From the NCBI GenBank assembly GCA_041390105.1, contig JAWKQO010000001.1, forward strand, positions 1,490,001-1,554,000: a stretch of DNA of 64,000 bases. The letters run 5' to 3'. The position numbers and the translations under genes were made by a program. Positions 34,581 to 43,558 of this stretch are shown piece by piece. Each line of letters begins with the position of its first letter. The first letter of the stretch is position 1. The DNA comes from Gemmatimonadota bacterium (GTDB lineage Bacteria > Gemmatimonadota > Gemmatimonadetes > Longimicrobiales > Gaopeijiaceae). The notes beneath the pieces were generated by a model. That model had not been told where the DNA came from, did not search any database, and worked only from the letters and a program-made list of their open reading frames with translations.

Positions 34581-36857
34581 CTACCCTCCCCACGTGTGCG
34601 TGTACTTGATGATGAAGGTCCGCCTCAGCGAGAGCGGGAGCCGGGGCTCGCCCGGGTCCGGCAGACGTTCCGTGGCCAGGCCATCGTTGAAGACCAGCCA
34701 GAGGTCGTGTCCTTCGGCGAAGTTGTAACGCAAGCGGACGTTGAGATCCAGGCGGTCCGTGGTGGAGTTGTATTGCACGAAGGCGTTGCCCGACGCTTTG
34801 CTGTCCAGGGCGGTCCGCAGGCGCACGCGAGCCAGGTGGATGTCTGTGGCCTGAGCACGCTCGTCGAACCGGAGGCGCGTCCATTGGTAGTCCGCGCCCA
34901 CCTCGAACCGGGGCGACGCGTTCCAGGTCGGGCCCGCGATCACCTGGGTCCGGGTACCATCGAAGAAGGAGCCCGCCCGCGCGTCGATGTCGGTCCGCAG
35001 CTTGCGTCCCTGGTTCATGGTCCAGACGAATTGCAGGTCCGCGTACGTATAGCGGCCTTCGGGAATCTCGACGGCACCGCCGATGGAGAATGGGGCCCGC
35101 ACGTCTTCCACGAACAGCTTGGGCTCGATCCACCCACCGCCACCGCCCTTGGTCTCCCACTGCACCCAGACCGCGTAGGTCCCTGATTCCAGCGTGCCGT
35201 CCTGGTTGCGGAACGTGGAGAACGCCAGCAAGCCCGGGTAGACCCTGCGGAAGAAGGGATGCGCATCGGTGAAGATGAAGTAGTTCCCGAGCAGATTCGC
35301 CTGCGTGAAGTCCCGACGCGGCAGGAACCCCAGCTCGGGCTGGTAGCGCTCCCCCGAACGCGTGTATTCGATGGTATAGGCCAGTCCCCGGTTGGCCCGG
35401 CGTTGCCAGCGCGCGTTGAGGTGCGATCGACCGAAGAGATCCCCGCCCTCCCCATCTCCGAACGTGCCCGCCCACTTGAGCCCCAGGTAGGTGTCGCCAA
35501 AGAGTCGGAAGGCACCGTCCAACCCCGTGGCGACGTTGACGTGTCCTGATCGTGCCCGCGTGGTGATCATCCCCCCCATGGTCGAGTAGTCGTTCAACAC
35601 GCGGCGGAGCAGGCGTGCCGCGCCAAAAGTCTCGGTGGGTAGCGCTTCCACCGCAGAGGTCTGCATGGCCAGGGCGCCCACCTCCCACTCCCCGACGCGT
35701 CCCACGAGTCGCGCGCCGCCCAGCACCGGCACCGGCTCGTTGGTATCGGTGAGCCCGATGCGACGGGAGTGGAAGAGCCTGCTGCCGGCTCCGGTGGCGA
35801 AATCGAAGACGCCGCTTCCTTCCTGGAAGAACCGGCGCTTCTCCGGAAAGAACAGCGAGAAGCGATCGAGGCTGACCTGCTGATCGTCCGCTTCCACCTG
35901 CGCGAAGTCCGTGTTGGCGGTGACGTCCAGGGTCAGGTTGCTGGAAAGGGCGTATTTGAGGTCCACACCCACTTCGCGGGTGGTTCCGGTCTCCGCGGTC
36001 CAGGGCGTGCCCGCGGCGGCCCGGGTCGCGGCCCGGTCGACGCCGCCCAACACGTAGGACGACAGGTAGAGCGGTCGGTCGGTGTGCACGCCCTCGACAA
36101 CTACGTCCTGCGCCACCGAAGGTTGGCGGAAGGCGAACTGGGGATCGATGGCAGGGAACGTGACCCGCTCTCCGGTGCGCGAGACCAGACGGGTCACCGT
36201 CAACCCCATCGTGGCTCGTCCAGCGGTGTCCACCTGAAAGCCGATCGTCGAAAAGGGGATGCGCACCTCCACGAACCAGCCGTTCCCGGCGACCTGGGTC
36301 GCGGCGTCCCAGAAGGCGTCCCAACTGTCGTTCAGAGCCGCGCCGTCCTCCGACACCAGCAGATCGAAGCGCGTGGCGGCCGGCGTGACCCCGAACCACT
36401 TGGCGTTCTGGTTGTCGTTGAAGGCATCGACGTACAGGGCGAAGGCATCGTCTCCGTTCCAACGGTCCCGGTAGAGCGAGTGGATGCGGATCCCGTCCGG
36501 GTCGGAGTCGTAGAACCAGCCGGCCGCGTACAGGTAGTCGTCATCGTAGGCGACCCGGATCTCGGAGCGCTCCTGAGGTGCACCCCGGAACGTGGGGAAG
36601 TACATGGTGAGCGGCAGGGCTGGGACGTCCTGCCACGCCGCCTCGGTCGGCGAGCCGTCCAGAGTGACCGGGCCGCGGAGACGCGGCAGGTGCACCGGCA
36701 CGTCGGGTCGGGAAGCTTCCAGGACCCGCGTCGCTCCCGGCTCCGCCGAGGCGCCCGTCTGGGCGCTCAAGCGGGTCGCGGACGCGATCCCCGCGCTGGG
36801 CGCAGCCAGCGCACCCGCCATGATCCCCGCCACCAGCCAGCCGAGTGGGCGCCCCAT
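34581..36857 (-). CDS. DUF5916 protein: CBM9-like domain plus outer-membrane barrel
   Basis: 758 residues from ATG 36857, overlapping the upstream stop by one base (TGATG). The signal peptide (LVAGIMAGALAAPSAGIA) is followed by the CBM9-like sandwich (VTLDGSPTEAAWQDVP, EIRVAYDDDYLYAAGWFYD, DAFALYVDAFNDNQNAKWF) and the DUF5916 barrel with FAQVEADDQQVSLDRFSLFF and PEKRRFFQEGSGVFDF. The C-terminus RTFIIKYTHTWGG is aromatic, as expected for a barrel. It is paralogous to the gene at 16848. Membership in an operon with a LytS/LytTR pair is informative: the surface protein may deliver or report the signal the kinase responds to, which is inference. Confidence 0.9.
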   Translation of the reverse strand: MGRPLGWLVAGIMAGALAAPSAGIASATRLSAQTGASAEPGATRVLEASRPDVPVHLPRLRGPVTLDGSPTEAAWQDVPALPLTMYFPTFRGAPQERSEIRVAYDDDYLYAAGWFYDSDPDGIRIHSLYRDRWNGDDAFALYVDAFNDNQNAKWFGVTPAATRFDLLVSEDGAALNDSWDAFWDAATQVAGNGWFVEVRIPFSTIGFQVDTAGRATMGLTVTRLVSRTGERVTFPAIDPQFAFRQPSVAQDVVVEGVHTDRPLYLSSYVLGGVDRAATRAAAGTPWTAETGTTREVGVDLKYALSSNLTLDVTANTDFAQVEADDQQVSLDRFSLFFPEKRRFFQEGSGVFDFATGAGSRLFHSRRIGLTDTNEPVPVLGGARLVGRVGEWEVGALAMQTSAVEALPTETFGAARLLRRVLNDYSTMGGMITTRARSGHVNVATGLDGAFRLFGDTYLGLKWAGTFGDGEGGDLFGRSHLNARWQRRANRGLAYTIEYTRSGERYQPELGFLPRRDFTQANLLGNYFIFTDAHPFFRRVYPGLLAFSTFRNQDGTLESGTYAVWVQWETKGGGGGWIEPKLFVEDVRAPFSIGGAVEIPEGRYTYADLQFVWTMNQGRKLRTDIDARAGSFFDGTRTQVIAGPTWNASPRFEVGADYQWTRLRFDERAQATDIHLARVRLRTALDSKASGNAFVQYNSTTDRLDLNVRLRYNFAEGHDLWLVFNDGLATERLPDPGEPRLPLSLRRTFIIKYTHTWGG

Positions 36858-38026
36858 CAGCGCGCGGGCTCCAACGCGGCGAAGAACCCGCCCGTCGCGT
36901 ACACGCCCCCGTGGACGCGCAGCACGATCTCGTTGACTCCCTCGACGAGCTCGACGGGGATTTGCTGGCCTGCGTGCGTCGCTTCGGTGGTGAAGTCCGG
37001 CCAGGCGCGACTCTCGCCGGCCACGAACCAGTGGAAGCGCCCATTGACCCAAAGCGCCAGATCGTCCACGGTAGCCAGGTGCAGCACGGCGGGCCCCGCC
37101 CGCTCCGCCTCCACCTGCGTGCGAAAGTAGGCAACCGTGCGCGGCCCGTGATAGTCGACGACCCGACCGGTGACGACCGCACCCCGCCCATCCGTGTCGA
37201 AGGGGCGCCACGTGGACAGCACAGCCGGATCCCGCGCGACGTCGTCCTGCGTTCGCTCCAGCGGTCCGTGCACCCGCCACTGCGTGAGCAGGCCCGGCGG
37301 GTGAGGTCGTCCAGCGGGCTGATCCTCGCCGCGCGCGGATCGGTCCGTCAGCGGCACCACGCGCACGTTGTCCAGCCAGACTTCGCCGCCCACCGAACGC
37401 GGCTGAAAGCCCAGGGCACCGGCATCGAGCTCGAGGTCGGAGAACGTGAGCTTGGGCGTCTCCAGGTCTCCCACGTATACGCGGCACGTACGCCCACTCA
37501 CCTCGAAGGCGACGCGCTGCCAGCGCCCGATCACGACCTGATCCGCGCCGGTCAGCGCGACGTGCCCCTCCGGGTAGAGCGTGCGCGAGACGTTGTAGTC
37601 GCGATGCGGATTGACCTGCAGGTAGGAGTCGTTGCCTTTGATGTAGATGTTGCCGAAGTCGAAGCGGCCGTCGCGCTCCGTGACGTTGTAGAGAAGGCCC
37701 AGATAGTTGTTGCGGTCTTCGGGGAAGAGCACGTCCGCCTCCACGCGCACGGGCCCCCACGCTTCCGATCCACGAATGAGAACGTGTGCGTCCCCGTTGG
37801 GGCGGAGCACCAGGACGTTGCCGTGCACGGGATCCCCGGAGTCGAGGATGTGTGCCGCCGCGACGCCGTACACCGTCCACCCCCGCAGCCCGGCGTCGAA
37901 CGCGTCGGCGAAGAGGGCCTGCTGGGCAGCTCCCGGCTCCGACGCGAGGATCAGGCCCGTGCCGGCCGCAAGGAGCGCGCGCAGCAGGACGTGCGCGGCG
38001 GGGTGGGTGCGGGGACGGAGGTGCAT
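36857..38026 (-). CDS. Secreted LamG/concanavalin-like domain protein
   Basis: 389 residues from ATG 38026, with AAGGAG 6 bases upstream. Signal peptide at about 1-30 (VLLRALLAAGTGLILAS). Residues 40-215 look like a concanavalin A-like jelly roll of the kind in LamG and DUF1080 (3-keto-disaccharide hydrolase) proteins: DAFDAGLRGWTVYG, VRVEADVLFPEDRNNYLGL, YIKGNDSYLQVN and GRWQRVAFEVSGRTCRVYVG. A second beta domain follows, with AVLHLATVDDLALWVNGRF and GVNEIVLRVHGG, as in glycoside-hydrolase accessory domains. No catalytic residues can be picked out. It leads the four-gene operon with DUF5916, kinase and regulator, which suggests glycan or surface-polymer sensing. Confidence 0.75.
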   Translation of the reverse strand: MHLRPRTHPAAHVLLRALLAAGTGLILASEPGAAQQALFADAFDAGLRGWTVYGVAAAHILDSGDPVHGNVLVLRPNGDAHVLIRGSEAWGPVRVEADVLFPEDRNNYLGLLYNVTERDGRFDFGNIYIKGNDSYLQVNPHRDYNVSRTLYPEGHVALTGADQVVIGRWQRVAFEVSGRTCRVYVGDLETPKLTFSDLELDAGALGFQPRSVGGEVWLDNVRVVPLTDRSARGEDQPAGRPHPPGLLTQWRVHGPLERTQDDVARDPAVLSTWRPFDTDGRGAVVTGRVVDYHGPRTVAYFRTQVEAERAGPAVLHLATVDDLALWVNGRFHWFVAGESRAWPDFTTEATHAGQQIPVELVEGVNEIVLRVHGGVYATGGFFAALEPAR

Positions 38027-38238
38027 CGTGGCTCCTTGGATGGGTGCGGCCCCCAAGTGTGGCGGACGTTCCAGGAGCACGGTGAGGAGACCGCGCGAGC
38101 GGAGGAGTTGCTACGCTGGGCGGTGGAGGCGGGGCAGCCGACGGCGAGCGGCGCTGCCACCACCAGGACGGGGGTCCCCTTGCCCACCCCTCACCCCGCC
38201 TTCCAATCTGGCAGGATCCACCTCACCCGGAGGCCCCG

Positions 38239-41200
38239 ATGCGTTCCCTGCCAACCGCCTTGGCAGTCTTGCTGAGCAGCGCCGTCGTCACTCTCGCTCC
38301 CGCGCCCGTCACGGCACAGGCGCTCGACGACGTGCTCGCCACCTTCCAGCCCCGGGCGGTCGGACCGGCCAAGATGGGCGGCCGGACCGTGGATTTCGCG
38401 GTCTACGAAGCGAACCCGTCGATCTTCTATGCGGCCTCCGCGTCGGGCGGGCTCCTCAAGACCGTCAACGGAGGCATCTCCTGGGAGAACGTCTTCGACG
38501 ATCAGGCAACCGTCTCGATCGGCGATGTCGCCATCAACCCCAACGATCCAGACATCGTCTGGGTGGGAACCGGCGAGGCCAACAACCGACAGAGCTCCTC
38601 CTGGGGAGACGGTCTGTACAAGTCAACCGACGGCGGTTCCACCTGGACCCACATGGGCCTTCGTGACAGCCACCACATCGGGCGGATCGTCGTGCATCCG
38701 ATCGACACGGACATCGTCTACGTGGCGGCGGTGGGACACCTCTGGGGTCCCAACATGGAGCGCGGCGTCTTCATGACCACAGACGGCGGACAAACCTGGG
38801 AGCACGTGCTGGCCATCGACGAAAACACAGGCGTGATCGACCTGGCCCTGGACCCGCTCAATCCCAAGACCTTGTATGCGGCGGCCTACGCACGTCGCCG
38901 CAGCGGATGGGGATTCAACGGCGGGAGCGAGACCGGCGGCATCTTCAAGAGCGTCGACGGCGGCCGCAGCTGGCGGGAGCTGTCCAAGGGGCTGCCGAAA
39001 GGAGCGACGGGCCGCATCGGACTCGACATCTACCGCAGCGATCCCAACATCGTCTACGCCGTGATCGAGGCCGAGGACGGGGGGGTGTTCCGCTCCGACG
39101 ACAAGGGCGAAAGCTGGACGCGGATGAGCGACCTCAACCCCCGCCCCATGTACTTCAGCCAGATCCGCGTCGACCCCAACGACGACGACCGCATCTATCT
39201 CGGCGGCGTACAGCTGCACGTCTCGGACGACGGCGGCAGGACCTTCAGCGCCGAGGGCGCTCCGGGCGTGCACCTCGACCACCACGCTTTCTGGATCGAC
39301 CCGTCGGACTCTCGTCATCTGCTCGACGGAAACGACGGGGGCACCTGGCAGAGTCGCGACAAAGCGCTCACCTGGGAACACCTGAACAACTACCCGATCG
39401 GTCAGTTCTACGACGTGGCGGCCGACATGCAGGAGCCCTACCACATCTTCGGCGGCATGCAGGACAATGCCACGTGGGGTGGACCCAGCGGGGTGCGGGA
39501 CCGTCAGGGCATCTCCAACGAAGACTGGTACATGGTACTGGCCTGTGACGGGATGTACGTCGCCGTGGATCCGAGCGATGAGCAGGCCGTGTACACCAAC
39601 TGCCAGAACGGCCGCATCGTGCGCTACGACCGGCGCACGGGCGAGCGGCAGTCCGTCATGCCCGACCTGGGACCCGAGGAACCGGCGCTGCGCTGGAACT
39701 GGACGACTCCGATCGTGGTGTCCGCGCACGACGAGAGAACGCTCTACACGGGCGGCAATCGACTCTTCCGCTCCACGGACCGAGGGCACTCCTGGGTCGT
39801 CATCAGCCCCGACCTCACACGGCAGATCGACCGCGACACCCTGCCACTCATGGGGGTCCGCGGCACCGACGTCACCCTGTCCAAGCACGACGGCATGACC
39901 TCGTTCGGCAACATCACGGCGCTGGCCGAGTCACCACTCAACGGCCAGCTGCTCTACGTGGGCACCGACGACGGCAAGGTGCATGTCACCCGGGACGGTG
40001 GCGCCACCTGGACGGATCTCACCGACCGCGTGCGCGGCGTGCCACCCATGCTGTACGTGAGCCGCCTGACCCCCTCGCGTGTCGCCGAGGGGACGGTGTA
40101 CCTGTCCTTCGACGGTCACCGCAGTGACAACTTCGAGGCGTACGTCTTCGTCAGCACCGACTACGGACAGACCTGGCGGTCCATCGTCTCGAACCTGGAC
40201 CGCGGCCCCGTCTACGTCATCGCAGAAGATCCCCGAAACCCGGACCTGTTGCACCTGGGGACCGAGTTCGGCCTCTACGCATCGTTGGACCGCGGGGCGC
40301 ATTGGACCCGCTGGCCCACGTTCCCGACCGTGGCCGTATACGGCCTGATGGTACACCCGCGCGACAACGACCTGATCCTGGCCACGCACGGCCGCAGCTT
40401 CCTCATCTTCGACGACATCTCGGCGCTACAGCAGATGGGTAGCGGCACGATGGCGGAGGCGGCCCACCTCTTCGATCCCCGCCCCGGCCGTCAGTTCATC
40501 CCCAACGAGAACGGCTGGTTCCTGGGTGGGCGGGAGTATCATGCGCCCAACCCGGAGTTCGGCACCGCGCTCTCCTATTGGCTGGGCACCGCGCAGGAGG
40601 ACAGCGTCACACTCACCATCTCGGACCGTTCTGGCACCGCGGTGCGCGAGCTCAAGGGACCGGGTACGGCCGGCCTGCACCGCCTGCTTTGGGACCTGCG
40701 GGCCGAGCCCTACGGCGCCCTGGGAGAGGGGCTGGCTGGAGCGCTGAATCTGTCCGAGCTGGGGCCCTTCGTGCTACCCGGCGAGTATCAGGTCGCCCTG
40801 AGCGTCGGAGCCGCTCAGCGGACCACGACCGTGCGCGTGAACGGGGACCCACAGATCCGGATCAGCGACGCCGACCGCAAACAGCGCTACGAGATGCTCG
40901 TGGCCCTGACCTCCATGCAGAAGACCGCGGGCCAGGCGGCCGACGCCGTCAATGCGCTACGCACGCAAGTGGACGAGCTCAGCTCCTGGGTGGGCAAGAA
41001 CGAAGATGCACCCGAGGCTGTGAAGACCCGCACGGAGGAGGTGACGAAGCAGGTGGCCGAGCTCAGGCGAAGGTTGCTCGGGGGTCGGCCCGGTGGTGAC
41101 GACGAAGACGAGGAGAACCGGCTCCCGCCGGTCCGGCAGCGCATCAACGGGCTCAAGTCCCAGGTGATCGGCGCGCAGGCGCTTCCCACCGCGCTACAGC

Positions 41201-41355
41201 AGGAGACCTTCGCGGGAATCCGCCCGGACCTGGACGCCGTCGTCGCAGACATCAATGCTGCCATCGAACGCACGCTTCCCGAGCTCTATCGCCTGCTCGC
41301 GGACAACGGGATCCAGGGCCTGCCGGTGAAGACCATCCCGCCGGTGGGCCGGTAG
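38239..41355 (+). CDS. VPS10/BNR-repeat (sortilin-like) secreted protein
   Basis: 1038 residues; signal peptide 1-27 (cut near VTAQ). About eleven Asp-box blades are readable, for example KTVNGGISW, KSTDGGSTW, MTTDGGQTW, KSVDGGRSW, RSDDKGESW, RSTDRGHSW, VTRDGGATW and VSTDYGQTW. One blade is degenerate (QSRDKALTW lacks the Gly). After the propeller come a beta domain (DSVTLTISDRSGTAVRELKG, PGEYQVALSVGAAQ) and a charged helical tail with an acidic GGDDEDEEN insert. It shares architecture with the gene at 28880 and the fragment at the left edge. It is probably exported and surface-associated. A hairpin lies 55 bases behind its stop. Confidence 0.92.
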   Translation: MRSLPTALAVLLSSAVVTLAPAPVTAQALDDVLATFQPRAVGPAKMGGRTVDFAVYEANPSIFYAASASGGLLKTVNGGISWENVFDDQATVSIGDVAINPNDPDIVWVGTGEANNRQSSSWGDGLYKSTDGGSTWTHMGLRDSHHIGRIVVHPIDTDIVYVAAVGHLWGPNMERGVFMTTDGGQTWEHVLAIDENTGVIDLALDPLNPKTLYAAAYARRRSGWGFNGGSETGGIFKSVDGGRSWRELSKGLPKGATGRIGLDIYRSDPNIVYAVIEAEDGGVFRSDDKGESWTRMSDLNPRPMYFSQIRVDPNDDDRIYLGGVQLHVSDDGGRTFSAEGAPGVHLDHHAFWIDPSDSRHLLDGNDGGTWQSRDKALTWEHLNNYPIGQFYDVAADMQEPYHIFGGMQDNATWGGPSGVRDRQGISNEDWYMVLACDGMYVAVDPSDEQAVYTNCQNGRIVRYDRRTGERQSVMPDLGPEEPALRWNWTTPIVVSAHDERTLYTGGNRLFRSTDRGHSWVVISPDLTRQIDRDTLPLMGVRGTDVTLSKHDGMTSFGNITALAESPLNGQLLYVGTDDGKVHVTRDGGATWTDLTDRVRGVPPMLYVSRLTPSRVAEGTVYLSFDGHRSDNFEAYVFVSTDYGQTWRSIVSNLDRGPVYVIAEDPRNPDLLHLGTEFGLYASLDRGAHWTRWPTFPTVAVYGLMVHPRDNDLILATHGRSFLIFDDISALQQMGSGTMAEAAHLFDPRPGRQFIPNENGWFLGGREYHAPNPEFGTALSYWLGTAQEDSVTLTISDRSGTAVRELKGPGTAGLHRLLWDLRAEPYGALGEGLAGALNLSELGPFVLPGEYQVALSVGAAQRTTTVRVNGDPQIRISDADRKQRYEMLVALTSMQKTAGQAADAVNALRTQVDELSSWVGKNEDAPEAVKTRTEEVTKQVAELRRRLLGGRPGGDDEDEENRLPPVRQRINGLKSQVIGAQALPTALQQETFAGIRPDLDAVVADINAAIERTLPELYRLLADNGIQGLPVKTIPPVGR

Positions 41356-41410
41356 GAGGCCGGCGACCCGGCCCGACATTCCCTATCCCCGGAGCGGTAC
41401 TCGCGGAGCA

Positions 41411-41438
41411 CCGGCGCAAAGCGTTCTGGTTGCGCCGG
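41411..41438 (+). terminator. 9-bp perfect hairpin after VPS10 gene
   Basis: CCGGCGCAA pairs perfectly with TTGCGCCGG around a 10-base loop. It is followed by CTCTTCCC and not a clean T-run. Position, 55 bases after the VPS10 stop, fits a transcription terminator or 3'-end stabiliser. Confidence 0.55.
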
Positions 41439-41543
41439 CTCTTCCCGCCGGCGTAGCATTCTCGTCCTGGGGGACGGTGCGCAGCGCGTCCGCGCTCTTC
41501 CACCCGCCTCGCCCCCGCTGTTGGCGTATCCGCCGGAGGAACG

Positions 41544-41915
41544 ATGAACCACGATCCCCTGCGAGATTCCATCGGACGGGCCCTCGGTTTCACCCGCGCC
41601 CAGATCGAAGGCACCATCCGGGTCCCGACGGTCACTCCTCCACTCCGGGTGCGCCTCGGCGAATCGCTGGGCAGCGGCGTCCGGGTGACGGTCGCTTGCG
41701 CGCCGACGGACTTGATCGAGCTCACGGGTGAAGCCGATCACCCGCTCGGACTCTTCCCGGCGAGCGTGATCGCCTCGCAGCTCCTGCGGGGCGAGGTCGC
41801 CGACTCCTTGCGTGAAGAGATCCTGGAGTGGGCCGAGCGCAATCAACAACGCTGGTGCGAGCCCGGTGGCCACCTGACCGACGAGAATCCCTGCTCGCTG
41901 CACGAACGCGGGTAG
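41544..41915 (+). CDS. Unknown 123-residue protein, first gene of a three-gene cassette
   Basis: 123 residues, ATG preceded by GGAGGAACG. No signal peptide or membrane helix, so probably cytoplasmic. The N-terminal half is mixed (MNHDPLRDSIGRALGF, PLRVRLGESLGSGVRVTVA), the C-terminal half helical with SLREEILEWAERNQQRW, ending in a short tail with two cysteines. I recognise no family. The next gene starts 2 bases after its stop, so they form a unit with the membrane protein at 41918 and perhaps the small gene at 43202. Confidence 0.6.
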   Translation: MNHDPLRDSIGRALGFTRAQIEGTIRVPTVTPPLRVRLGESLGSGVRVTVACAPTDLIELTGEADHPLGLFPASVIASQLLRGEVADSLREEILEWAERNQQRWCEPGGHLTDENPCSLHERG

Positions 41916-41917
41916 CC

Positions 41918-43192
41918 ATGACCAAGATTCTCGAGTCGGTCTACAGCGCGGTCGGCCAGCTCGTCAATCGAAGTTTCCTGATCGTCGGTCTGGCGCCTGC
42001 GCTGGTGTTCGCCGGAGGCGTGCACCTCTACCACAGTGGTCGGCCGGGACTCGACGCGCTTTCGGCCACGGTCACCTCGTGGATGGACTCCTTGGCGGCG
42101 GCGGCCTGGCCGGTGCTTCTGATCCTTCTGCTCGCCTTTCTCTTCCTCGCTGCTCGGGGGGGCCTGCAGTATCTCCTGGTGGAATTCCCCTTCGGTCCAC
42201 TGCGCGACGCCTTCTTGACGCTGTCGCTCCAGCGCGCCCGCAGCCTCACCGAGGCCCACGCGGAATGGGAGCGGCACCTGAGCGCCTTCCGCTGGTGGAA
42301 AGAGGGACGGTTCGTCCGGATCGTGGCACCCAGCGCCACGCCCCAGGCGCGCGGCTGGGCGGAGGGTGCGGCCGAGGCCGAGCGCGGCATCCGGGCCCAA
42401 CTCGCGACCGGCATTCCGCTCTCTCCGCAATGGGTCGCCCGGGTTGGCGCCGCGCTGCACCGGCTGCGCGAAGCCGCGATCGTCACGGACGAAGGGCAGG
42501 CCTTGCCCGCGGACGTGCAGACGGAGCTGGATCGGTGGCGCGCGTGGCACGCCACCGACGCGGCGGTTCGCGAGCTGCTGGATCTCTCGGCCGAGGTCGC
42601 GGAGGGCAGCGCTGCCACCCTGCGGCGCCGGAGGGACGCCTACCCGAGAAAGCTTCGCTGGGTGCAACCGACTCGCTTCGGGAGTCGACTGGCGGCGTTG
42701 GACGACTACGCCGAGCTCAGGTTGGGGATGGCGACCGGCGAGCTCTGGACCCGACTCTGGGGCATCCTGCCCGAGGGTGCCCGTAAAGAGGTGCAGGAGG
42801 CGCAGCAGGCAGTGGACGCCTCCATCAACCTCATGACTGCACTCCTCGTCCTCGGGCTCTGGATCGGGGGGGCCGAGGTGCTGGAGTGGACGACCCGGCT
42901 TCGTGGCTCCGTCCATGTGTTCGATGCCTGGGCCGCTGGCCTGCTGCTGGCGGCGCTGCTGCTCGCGCGGCTGCTGTACCTCTCCGCGCTGGTGGCGCTG
43001 GGTGGCCTGGGAGAGACGATGGTCCGTTGGATCGATCTCGAACGCATTCGCCTGCTCACCGAACTGGGACTCCCAGAACCCGCCTACGAAACCGACGTGC
43101 AGCAAGGCTATGCCACGCTGAAGCGCCACCTGGTGCTGGGGTGGCCGATCAAGCGCGATTTCCGCGTGAGCCGCAAAGACCGCAAGGGATAG
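41918..43192 (+). CDS. Unknown four-helix membrane protein with large cytoplasmic insert
   Basis: 424 residues from ATG 41918. Two helices near the N-terminus (about 19-38, FLIVGLAPALVFAGGVHLY; 61-80, AAAWPVLLILLLAFLFLAA) and two near the C-terminus (about 303-322 and 336-362, LLLAALLLARLLYLSALVAL) enclose a 220-residue soluble, mainly helical segment rich in Arg, Ala and Trp. The C-terminal tail is basic (KRDFRVSRKDRKG). I recognise no enzyme or transporter signature. The layout, with helices at both ends and a soluble core, occurs in membrane effectors of bacterial conflict systems but also in many other proteins, so this is only a possibility. Confidence 0.6.
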   Translation: MTKILESVYSAVGQLVNRSFLIVGLAPALVFAGGVHLYHSGRPGLDALSATVTSWMDSLAAAAWPVLLILLLAFLFLAARGGLQYLLVEFPFGPLRDAFLTLSLQRARSLTEAHAEWERHLSAFRWWKEGRFVRIVAPSATPQARGWAEGAAEAERGIRAQLATGIPLSPQWVARVGAALHRLREAAIVTDEGQALPADVQTELDRWRAWHATDAAVRELLDLSAEVAEGSAATLRRRRDAYPRKLRWVQPTRFGSRLAALDDYAELRLGMATGELWTRLWGILPEGARKEVQEAQQAVDASINLMTALLVLGLWIGGAEVLEWTTRLRGSVHVFDAWAAGLLLAALLLARLLYLSALVALGGLGETMVRWIDLERIRLLTELGLPEPAYETDVQQGYATLKRHLVLGWPIKRDFRVSRKDRKG

Positions 43193-43201
43193 GAGCCCGC
43201 C

Positions 43202-43477
43202 ATGGAGCTGATTCCGCTGAGCATCGTCTCGTCGCAGACAGTGGTGTACGTCAACGCCACCACGGCTGTCGAAACCGTGTTGGTGTGGGTGGCGGCCCAC
43301 GGGGCGGATGGTGCCGTGGCCGTGGCTCGGCCCAAAGACACGCCCACGACCACGTTCACCATCGTAGACGGAGCGCCCGCGGTGACGATCAAGTGCGCGG
43401 TCCCTCCCAACGAAGCGGTCTTGCTGCTCCCTGGGAGCGCAGGAACGCTGGCCGTGCGTGTCACGGACTCGAAGTAG
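43202..43477 (+). CDS. Unknown 91-residue beta-rich protein
   Basis: 91 residues from ATG 43202, 9 bases after the membrane protein stop. Nearly all residues fall in alternating strands (SIVSSQTVVYVNATTAVET, VLVWVAAHGADGAVAVAR, TTFTIVDGAPAVTIKCAV, AGTLAVRVTDS), which suggests one small beta sandwich. No signal peptide, one cysteine. No family recognised. It is probably the third gene of the cassette beginning at 41544 and is followed by the convergent isocitrate dehydrogenase gene. Confidence 0.55.
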   Translation: MELIPLSIVSSQTVVYVNATTAVETVLVWVAAHGADGAVAVARPKDTPTTTFTIVDGAPAVTIKCAVPPNEAVLLLPGSAGTLAVRVTDSK

Positions 43478-43558
43478 CCTCGCCGCCCAGGAGGACACGC
43501 GGGCGAGTGCCCCGTTCCCAGCGAGCGTCGGGCGCGCCGCCGGCTGCTGCTCGCCTCT

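Noticed and set aside
34123..36462. 779-residue minus-strand frame overlapping DUF5916 and the sensor kinase
   Set aside because: It is an alternate-frame shadow, rich in Arg/Gly/Pro, of two genes with intact family motifs on the same strand.
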